From NCBI GenBank assembly GCA_003550305.1, contig QKYT01000937.1:25069-38515 (forward strand): 13,447 bases of DNA, read 5' to 3'. The position numbers and the translations under genes were made by a program. This DNA is from Glomus cerebriforme. Taxonomy: Eukaryota > Glomeromycota > Glomeromycetes > Glomerales > Glomeraceae. The notes under the pieces are model-generated. The model had not been told where the DNA came from. It searched no databases and was given only the letters and a program-made list of their open reading frames with translations. Below, piece after piece: positions 1-7,246 of the stretch. Each line of letters starts with the position of its first letter. The stretch's first letter is position 1.

Positions 1-1446
1 ATTATTATTATTAGAAAGAACTACCTTTAAGATATCTTCATTAGATATCATATTTATTGTGATTTCAGAATCATCATATTAAATGTATTCTTCTGCAGTA
101 AAAGGATTTTCAATATTGAGTTTATCAATTAATTCTTAAATTACATCCAATTCTTTTGCATGTGCATTATAAATCTCTCCCTTAACATCAAAATCCAAAT
201 CAATTTCATCATCTTCATTTTTTGGTAAAATGTCCACCTTTAACTAACAGTTTTTAATCGTAGTTTATGTAACTGTATCCTATGCATGTGCAATATATTT
301 GATGCATTTTTTGACATTAATTTTAGTAGGTTCAATGTCATATTTATTATAGTTGTCATAGGTTTTAACTCTATTTCTTAATAATAATTTTCAATATTGT
401 GTCTAATTATTAAAGAACTATTTTTATTAAAAATATTATTACTGTATATTAAATTTAAAAACATTAATAGATTGAAGTACCTTAAAACTATTGATAATCT
501 TTTGATCGTATAGTTGAAAATGCGCTGTAGTGTTTGGAGAAAGATATTCAATTGTAATATTAATAGGATGTATATTTTCATACAAAAAATAGGTTAGAGC
601 ATTATCAATTAAGAGGATGATATTTTGGCCTTATGCTCTCATTTGTGAATCAAGTTTTTTGAGATATTCATTCCAGATTGACAACTGCATCCAACTTTTT
701 AAGTTCCAGTAATAATTTACTGAAAGTGAATTTTTGCTAATACCTCTGAGAGCACAAGGATTTTCATATTTATAGATAAATAATAGGTATATTTTTTCAC
801 TACCAGTTGCATTGCAAGTTAGCAAAACAGTTATACAATCTTTTGATTGTTTTGTACTAGCAACTGGACTATTAGATATTGTACAATTAGGACGCATTTT
901 TCAAAAAAAACCTGTTTCATCACAATTAAAAATATCTTCAGAGCTGTAATTTTTTGGTGTTTGATGAAGATTTTCACGCATTGTATTAAGATCTTGAAAT
1001 GGTGTACTTGCTGCTTCTCCATGCATATTGTACTGCTTGAGATTATGTCTTTTTTTGAAATTAGTAATCCATCCATCGGATTCTTTAAATTTTCTTTATT
1101 ATACAAAAAAGCAAACTTTAAACATTATCATCACTAAGATTAAGACTGGCTTCAAGTGTATGTTCTACTCAAAGAGCTAAAGCTTCTTCAATAGCAATAA
1201 AAGGAAGCTTTTTTTCACGTTGCAAACTAGCTTGATATGAGTTAAGATCTATGACAAGCCAGCAGTTTTTTATTTTTAAAATATTACTAATTATTTCTTC
1301 ACTTACATCATATTCAATAGCTAGTTCTTTTTGTTTTAAAGAAGATATAGATATCTTTTTTAAGCAAATTTCTTTCTTTTATGCTGCAGTAAGAAACTTA
1401 CGTTTTTGGTGACTTCATTATTTTATTTGTTATTTACTTTTGGCAT
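1..1446 (-). pseudogene. Decayed pogo/Tigger-like DDE transposase (CENP-B-type), C-terminal end cut by window edge
   Basis: Reading the minus strand from the ATG at 1446-1444 gives a near full-length Tigger/pogo-type transposase (about 480 codons), which would cut and paste its own element. In order I see an N-terminal Psq-like helix-turn-helix (KQKELAIEYDVSEEIISNIL, about 1340-1281), a CENP-B/Tc5-type DNA-binding region (IAIEEALAL then VEHTLEASL, and SDGWITNFKKRHNLKQYNMH at 1080-1021), then the DDE_1 domain. Its three catalytic aspartates remain: NCDETG (D at 921-919), ILLIDN (D at 606-604) and LYDQKII (D at 507-505). The C-terminal part keeps TIKNC and an acidic stretch. The gene is dead: stops lie at 1423, 1379, 1169, 1099, 1096, 901, 631, 280, 265, 244, 136 and 79 (low coordinates), with frame changes near 1405, 1115, 480 and 365-380. 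Family assignment is confident; activity is excluded for this copy. Confidence 0.93.
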
Positions 1447-1802
1447 ATTGAAAAGTTGTGTAATGTAAAGAGGTAAAATAAAATATAAAATATGAACATC
1501 TATCATTATTTATTTTATAAAAATGCTTGAAATTATTACATTTAAAAAAAACTATGTAAAATCAATATTAAATTGTCTTTTATAGTAAAATACATTTTGT
1601 GAAAATATTTTCGTTAAATTAAAAAAAATTTGCTATAAAAAAGTTCGTATAAAATGAATTATTTTATATATATTGTTTTATATCTTACTTCGTTAAATGG
1701 TATATAGCATTTTATTAGTAATATTCAGTATAGTAAAATTTTTTTTATATGTTTAAATTGGTATAACATTAAAGATCTGCTATATTAAAAAATTCATTAT
1801 AT

Positions 1803-1830
1803 CAAAATTTATTATAATAAGAGCTGACTG
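1803..1830 (-). repeat. Putative terminal inverted repeat of the pogo-like element, followed by TA
   Basis: The segment ends GAGCTGACTG at 1830 and is followed by TA. Its reverse complement is a plausible transposon start. The inner boundary is a guess because the partner repeat lies outside the window. Confidence 0.6.
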
Positions 1831-1832
1831 TA

Positions 1833-2624
1833 TACATATACTATCAGATTCTTTACAAGTAAAGCAATTAATTCATTAGACAAAAATTTTTCTTTAGTTT
1901 GTGAATTTTATTGGATTAATATTCACCTATCTTGCAGATAAGCGTGATCTGATATTTACACTAGATGTTTGTGTTAATTTCATTTATTACTGTTAATCAT
2001 TTATTTATAAATATTTATTTATGTGTAAATTGTATGTTGGTTTATTATTAAAATTATTTTTATATTACTATACTTGATAATAATAAAAGTGATGGATTCA
2101 CATATAATTATATAATATATTACAATATATTTTGTATTGCTTTATATTTTTTATTGATATATCATAATAAAACAAAAATGGATGTTATCAAAGGTAATTA
2201 TTTTATTGGCTCAACAGATAAACAGTATACTTTATTTGAAAAGAATTTTGTTGAAATATTATTGATAATATAGGTATGTGAAATGTAATTCTTATTCAAA
2301 TTTATATCACTTGTTTAAAATTAATATATACTTATAATTATAGAATATCTTGCATATCAATATATCTCTTTTGTATTATATACTTCCAACTAGTTTAAGT
2401 AGTAATACAAAAAATAACTCCATAGTATCTTCTCCACTAAGATTATCATTACTATTAAAAATGAAAAAAAAGTCTATAAAGTTCAAAAAAAAATAATCTA
2501 ATTGTTATTTTATATTACTGTTTTAATAAACTGGATTCTGATGGTTAATTTCATATATGATAAATATTTAATTTTACTTTGAATAATAATATATTAAGCA
2601 TAAATATTATTATATTATACAAGC
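1833..2624. other. AT-rich intergenic stretch, no gene seen
   Basis: Frequent stops in all frames. The longest thing that looks at all codon-like is a 31-codon frame from the ATG at 2178 to the TAG at 2271; it has no recognisable motif. I see no RNA gene or clear repeat here. Confidence 0.5.
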
Positions 2625-2790
2625 ATGCAATCTGAAATAAATAGTTTTAGTGAGACCGATTCATTAAAATAATGCATTACTAAGCTTGAGATAGAGAATA
2701 ATAAAATTAAAGCCAAAAATGTTAAGCTTAAGACTAGAATTGTAAAATTGAAAGATAAACAATTGTAAAATAAATTAATAAAAAATTTAA
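2625..2790 (+). pseudogene. Coiled-coil protein relic
   Basis: From ATG 2625 the frame reads MQSEINSFSETDSLK, a TAA at 2670, then CITKLEIENNKIKAKNVKLK and TRIVKLKDKQL up to a TAA at 2766, with a few more plausible codons after it. The heptad-like spacing of leucine, isoleucine and valine with charged residues between indicates a short coiled coil. Both stops sit where glutamine would fit (CAA to TAA). I read it as the remnant of a repetitive coiled-coil protein gene; no function can be given. A chance ORF in AT-rich, lysine-rich sequence is the alternative. Confidence 0.45.
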
Positions 2791-2881
2791 TATTTATATC
2801 ATATGATAAAAACTGTTAACTAGTTAACAATCAAAGTCACATATTTTTCAGTCATAAAGTAAAATTCCTTACATAGTATTA

Positions 2882-2950
2882 AAACTGTGAAACTATAAAA
2901 TTGTGAAACTGCCAAAACTTGCAAAACTGTTAAAACTTACAAAACTTCTA
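2882..2950. repeat. 9-bp AAACT-type degenerate tandem repeat
   Basis: Five consecutive 9-mers, AAACTGCCA, AAACTTGCA, AAACTGTTA, AAACTTACA and AAACTTCTA, occupy 2906-2950, and looser copies (AAACTGTGA, AAACTATAA) extend the array back to 2882. All share AAACT at the start and A at position 9. Confidence 0.7.
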
Positions 2951-2963
2951 TAATAAGTTTTGA

Positions 2964-3012
2964 TATAGTTTTGGCATAATTAATACTAATATTTTAGTAT
3001 AGTTTTGGCATA
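2964..3012. repeat. 15-bp direct repeat TATAGTTTTGGCATA, inverted relative to the AAACT array
   Basis: TATAGTTTTGGCATA occurs exactly at 2964-2978 and 2998-3012. Its core AGTTTTGGC is the reverse complement of GCCAAAACT at 2911-2919 in the neighbouring array, so the region could fold into alternative stem-loops. Confidence 0.7.
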
Positions 3013-3042
3013 TTTTTGCAGTCTAACTGCCAAGTCTAGGAG

Positions 3043-3178
3043 CTGTCCTAAAGAAAAAAGAAAAAAATATTAGAACATTCCAAAAAATACACCATTTCAC
3101 CTACCAACTTACATCTCAAATTTTTACTTTAAAATCCAAATTCTGATACTGTTCCTAAAGTAAAAAGAAACAAAATAT
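3043..3178. repeat. Imperfect direct repeat of about 29 bp
   Basis: CTGTCCTAAAG followed by an A-rich tail at 3043-3070 recurs as CTGTTCCTAAAG with a similar tail at 3149-3178, 106 bp downstream. It may be a decayed tandem duplication or part of a repeat family. Confidence 0.45.
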
Positions 3179-3931
3179 GATTACCTAACATTATACATAT
3201 TTTTACTGGATGTTATCTGATACTAAGCTTTCTAGAATAACTCTTCAAATAATACTTTGATTATCTCTCTTTTACAATCATTAAAATTTGATTATTTTAG
3301 TTAATACTATTCCATAATTTCAGCTAGAATTTTAGGTATAAGAACTTGGCATACAAGCTAACATATAAGTAGTCTGATTTTGATGAACTAAAAGAATTTT
3401 TCTGACATCCTGTCAGTTTTATAATAGTTTCCTACCAGTTCCATGATAGTTTTAGAAAAGTTTCAAGATACTACTAAATCATTATCATAGTATTAATTTG
3501 AAAATCACAAATCATAGATTAATCAGAATTATATCATAGAGCTAGTCAAAATTAATCACAAATTTACTATGCTATCTAACATAATATTTTTTTTACAGTA
3601 AAAAGTAAAATAAAAGACATTAACATATAACTAACTTTTTAGCAATAAAAAAAGGTGTAAAGAAAAGCTAGCAAATGTTTAACAATTTGAAGCTTTAATA
3701 ACTATAGATAATTGCCAATAAGTAAACATCTATTTAACAATTAAACAATTATAGATATTCATTAATGTAAATTATAATAGAAAACATTTATCAATGTATA
3801 ATATATAATAAAAATAGGTGCATTTCAGTTATTTAATCATAGTTGTATTTAGGTTATTTAATCATATGATTATAAATAATAAANAAAAAAAAAAGTAAAG
3901 AAAAGCAATTTTAAAGGCAAAGATATTAACT
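3179..3931. other. AT-rich intergenic stretch with one ambiguous base
   Basis: No gene seen. TTATTTAATCATA occurs twice (about 3829-3866). An N stands at 3884 in a poly(A) run, which marks an unresolved base in the assembly. Confidence 0.5.
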
Positions 3932-4227
3932 TTAGATTATTTAGTTATATTTAAATTATTTAGTTAGGGCCATGACATATATTACCTAATATTAGTTTCA
4001 TAAGAGGTCCTACTTCTTCTTCCTAGGTAAGATTTTTTCAACCAATAATATTTAAATATATATATAGTATTAATTTTAACCAATAAAAATGCATAATTTT
4101 GTGTTACGTAAAATTTTGTTTTATCCCTTACCCCCTAAAATATTACCTAATAAATGCCACGCCCCTTATATCTAGATTATTTAGTTATATTTAGATTATT
4201 TAGTTATATCTAAATTATTTTATTATT
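3932..4227. repeat. 19-bp tandem array, interrupted by a MITE
   Basis: The unit TTAGATTATTTAGTTATAT is present at 3932-3950. A second unit begins at 3951, is split at 3966 and finishes at 4169-4171. Further units lie at 4172-4190 and 4191-4209, and a degenerate fifth copy at 4210-4227. Variation is confined mostly to positions 1 and 4. Confidence 0.85.
3967..4165. mobile_element. 199-bp MITE, PIF/Harbinger (Tourist)-like, TTA target duplication
   Basis: The left end GGGCCATGACATATATTACC (running to 3993) and the reverse complement of the right end, GGGGCGTGGCATTTATTAGG (from 4165), match at 21 of 27 positions without gaps. TTA flanks both ends (3964-3966 and 4166-4168). GG-rich termini with a 3-bp TTA/TWA duplication are typical of PIF/Harbinger and Tourist-like elements. 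There is no coding capacity inside, so it is non-autonomous. The family is inferred from ends and duplication only. Confidence 0.75.
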
Positions 4228-4253
4228 AAATAATCTAATCTAAGCCATTTATG

Positions 4254-4300
4254 ACTAAATAATATAATTATATTATTTAGTTATAAATAGCTATTTATAA
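4254..4300. repeat. Two abutting perfect palindromes (28 bp and 20 bp)
   Basis: Positions 4254-4281 form a perfect 28-bp palindrome centred on ATAATTAT. Positions 4281-4300, TTATAAATAGCTATTTATAA, form a perfect 20-bp palindrome sharing one base with the first. Either could extrude a hairpin. No known element is recognised. Confidence 0.75.
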
Positions 4301-4503
4301 ATTAAATATAAATACTTTTAGATTTTTTTTTAAAAAATAGAAAAAATTTAAATAGTATTCTTATGTATTTTATGCACTTAAAGTTTAATCATGTATATAA
4401 TATAATTTAATGTATAATAAGCTTATAAATTAAATAGTTTATTAATACTAATTATAATTATATTAATTTTATTTTTTTTTCAAAAAAAATTAAAAAAAGA
4501 AAT

Positions 4504-4734
4504 ATGAATGATGAAGTTAATAAAATTAATATCATTCAAAGTAATAAAGAGTTTAATAAAAGTGAAATTAAATATAGTGATAATTGGTTTAAAGATGAAG
4601 ATAAAACAGATAAAATAGATAATCTTTATAATTTGTATCATGCCAAAAGTAGTATAATTATTGTATATAAAAGGAATTTAAATATAGAAAGATTGCTCAA
4701 AAAAAAAATAATAAAAATAGTAAAGAAATTATAA
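4504..4734 (+). pseudogene. 76-codon ORF, uncertain; probably a 5' gene relic
   Basis: The open frame starts MNDEVNKINIIQSNKEFNKS and is rich in N, K, D, E and I. After RNLNIERLL it enters a lysine run encoded by an A-rich homopolymer (about 4699-4708). In the next frame the reading continues plausibly as NNKNSKEIIK, a TAA at glutamine-like position, then TFLYNHVGIYK (to about 4780). This looks like a frameshifted gene start that decays into noncoding sequence. I recognise no domain. It could instead be a chance ORF, since composition follows the AT-rich background. Confidence 0.3.
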
Positions 4735-4780
4735 AGTAAACATTTTTATATAATCATGTAGGTATATATAAATCAAAAAA

Positions 4781-6008
4781 ATAGCTAATTTTAATTATCA
4801 GTAAAATATAACTTCCTATAGGATTAATTGTCTATAACATGTAAATATTAATAAAAAGTATAAAGTCTATATTGTAATAATCTTTGTTGTTAAATACAAA
4901 AAACATATTCTTAATATTCAAATAGTAAACTTTTTACCTTAATTTTGAAAATTAACTAAAGAAATGTTAGTAAATATCTATTTTTGAATATTTAAAGGTA
5001 ATATAATATTAAGGCAAATAAGCAATACTGGATGCTTATAAATAAATATTAGTAACATATTGTTAAATAAAATCTGTATAATATAATTTACATAGTTCAA
5101 TATGAAAAAGCTTCAGTAAAAAAAGATGCATTTAATCTTTTTAACAGTCTATTAAACAAAAAGAATAATAAATCAGAATGGGTTGTAGAGTTTTAGAATA
5201 TAATATTAGGTATTGTAAAATAAACTTGCTAAAGAAGCTTAAGTTTAATAATAAAGATAAGAAATAGTTTAAATTATAGTAGTAATTCAAGCTCAGCTTT
5301 TTTCAATCACTAGTAAATTCTTAATTTGATTATAATTGTATAAATACTTAGTTAATTAAAAAGATTGTTTATTGCAATTTATAATTAATTACCAAATAAA
5401 AACTTTATTTACTTTATTGATATGTTTATTTTTTTCTAAATGATCAGCAATGATTATATAAAAACATTAGGTGCACCAAATGCATATGCACTGAATAAAA
5501 ATTTTATTAAATTTTAAAATTTTAGTGTATATTATAAGAGTTTTATAAATAAAATTTCAGTTACTTATTATTTATAGTTATTAAAATATGCAGCATTTTA
5601 TTATGACAATTTTATACTGTAATATTGATTTAAATAGTTTATTAATAAAATTTTCTTTAAAAAATTCTTAAGTATTTAAATTTATATTGTTAGTAATAAA
5701 TAGCAAATTTTTTTAAAAGAAATAAATTAATTATACATAAAATTATAGGCTAAAGAATTATGCTTATATATTGTTATTTTTCAAAAAAAAATTTTTTATA
5801 TCTAATATTATAAGTAAGTGTATAAAATATAAAATCTATAATTTTATCTATAATTTCATTAAATCTTTTAGTTATTGATTTATATATGAAAGTTAATTAA
5901 TGTTTTATTAAATTAATGAAATATTCTTTTGTAATACAATACTATTAATATAAAGAATAATTATAATTTGTATTAGATAAAAATAATTGTATTTTATTTA
6001 TTTATTAA
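4781..6008. other. AT-rich intergenic stretch with one faint coding-like patch
   Basis: No intact gene. At 5101-5217 a plus-strand frame reads YEKASVKKDAFNLFNSLLNK, then KNNKSEWVVEF, a TAG, and NIILGIVK; this resembles a protein fragment and may be a relic, but I cannot name it. The rest has dense stops in all frames. Confidence 0.35.
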
Positions 6009-6202
6009 GAAAAAAATCAGATCAGGACTAATATTTTAAATACCGTCATTTGAATCAGCAAGAGGATGTTTATGTTTATTTTTATTTTGTGTTTTATTAT
6101 TATCTAAATTATGTAGCGTATTACGAATTTAAGATGTTTTAACATGTTGGCAGGTACACCGCCCATTTTCACATAACAATACTTGCACCCTAATTAATAA
6201 GT
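6009..6202 (-). pseudogene. Relic of a cysteine-motif protein
   Basis: On the minus strand one frame runs KYLLIRVQVLLCENGRCTCQ then HVKTS, a TAA (6131-6129), IRNTLHNLDNNK, a K/N/H-rich linker, HPLADSNDGI, a TAA (6038-6036) and NISPDLIFFLI. The C-x4-C-x-C-x2-H arrangement (CENGRCTCQH) looks like a small metal-binding motif, and the non-random residue pattern on both sides of the stops argues for a decayed coding exon. Both stops are TAA, and glutamine fits at the first. No family is recognised and no function is claimed. Upstream of the motif the frame runs into the palindrome at 6191-6214. Confidence 0.4.
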
Positions 6203-6214
6203 ACTTATTAATTA
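6191..6214. repeat. Perfect 24-bp palindrome
   Basis: The sequence is a perfect inverted repeat centred on AAGTACTT, flanked by non-pairing C bases on each side. It overlaps the 5' side of the cysteine-motif relic. Confidence 0.7.
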
Positions 6215-6559
6215 CTTATTAAGTCCCATCACTAGTTATATTAGAATTTATAATACTTTTGCTTAAATTTATTAAGTTATCAGGTTTATTTTTATTTAAC
6301 TTTTGATTCTAGATGTAGTATTCTTTTAATAGGAACATTAGGTGCATTACATAATCCAGAAGATTTTCCTACATGGTAATACCGATTTACCGTTTTTAAA
6401 TACCGCAGTCTGTGTCTCTGGTTAAATTTTCATTGGTCATAATTCATACTTTTGCGATCATGATGTTTAGGTATTTCCTGAAAAATTTAAAAATTTAGAA
6501 CTTTGTTTTATTTTTAGAAGCTTTATTTTAGATAAAAATAATCCTCTTATCACTTTTAG

Positions 6560-7246
6560 ATAAAGCTCGGTTGATTTATTGGCGTTAATGTATAGTAACC
6601 AGAATTACTCTGCATCTGAATTTTACATTATAAATCATAAATCATGACTCTTGCCAGTTGCCAGCAACAATTAGATAGTTTAAATAGTTTAATGGGAAGA
6701 GAGTACGCGCAATTTTAAATCCTTCAATTAATCTATACATTTTTAGAAATTATCGGCATCCGTTACGTGAATATGCATTTTTTCTTCTGACGATCAGCTG
6801 CGCCACATCATCGTGACGCACGGAATAAATATCCTCATCTACTTGTTTTTTGAACTATCGCGAATTACTCCAACGAAACTTTTCTATTGCAACTTTTCTA
6901 TTACCAAGGGTTTTATTTCTTGCAGCATAGTACTCTAGTTTTTTATGTAAGTTGTGTTAACTTTGGGTTTAAATAGGATACATGCTGAGCTTTAAAAAAA
7001 TTGTAAAATTTCTTTTCTCTTGTTTGTAACTTGTGAGTTTGCGTTATTTGAAGGTTTAACACTAGGACTATTGTGTTTTGCTGTCATGATTAGCTGTTTA
7101 GCTGTTTAGCTCTTATTTTAACTTATAAGAATAAACAACACGTCATGCATTACTAGGTTATATGAAAATTTTAAATAAATTTCTTTAAAAACGTGATATT
7201 AATTTTTTTTTATTTGAATATTTATAATCATCCAATAACTAGCGAA
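6560..7246 (+). promoter_or_regulatory. Probable promoter and 5' UTR region of the CAND1 gene
   Basis: This interval is visibly less AT-rich than the DNA to its left, with a CpG-containing core around 6770-6870. It includes a 14-bp near-perfect tandem duplication (AACTTTTCTATTGC, 6877-6904), an 8-bp repeat TAGCTGTT (7091-7112) and an ACACGTCATG site near 7139. No consensus TATA box can be singled out in such AT-rich DNA. An in-frame TAA at 7172-7174 with no ATG before 7247 supports the chosen start. The transcription start itself cannot be placed from sequence. Confidence 0.4.

Larger units (their letters stand above)
1..1830 (-). mobile_element. Pogo/Tigger-like DNA transposon (Tc1/mariner superfamily), partial, inactive
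   Basis: The element contains the transposase relic, a roughly 340-bp AT-rich leader (1447-1785) and one terminus. Read outward on the minus strand, the terminus begins CAGTCAGCTCTTATTATAAT at 1830 and is immediately preceded by TA (1831-1832). A CAGT-type end next to a TA target duplication is typical of pogo/Tigger elements. The motif TTCGTTAAAT occurs twice in the leader (about 1609-1618 and 1689-1698), which could be a subterminal transposase-binding repeat. The other end lies to the left of the window, so inverted-repeat length and target duplication cannot be confirmed here. Confidence 0.8.

Noticed and set aside
847..1137. 96-codon plus-strand ORF
   Set aside because: It is the antisense of the transposase relic, whose minus-strand frames match the Tigger/pogo family in order.
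1..1446. Stop-codon reassignment (TAA/TAG as glutamine) as the reason for in-frame stops
   Set aside because: The relic also has TGA and TAG at tryptophan positions and several frameshifts, while CAND1 in the same window uses the standard code and ends at TAA.
2178..2273. 31-codon plus-strand frame beginning MDVIKGNYFIGS
   Set aside because: Too short, no motif, no supporting context; chance is likely in this AT-rich region.
6310..6380. Short protein-like patch GTLGALHNPEDFPTW on the plus strand
   Set aside because: Only 15 codons between stops, with no recognisable family; insufficient to call a relic.
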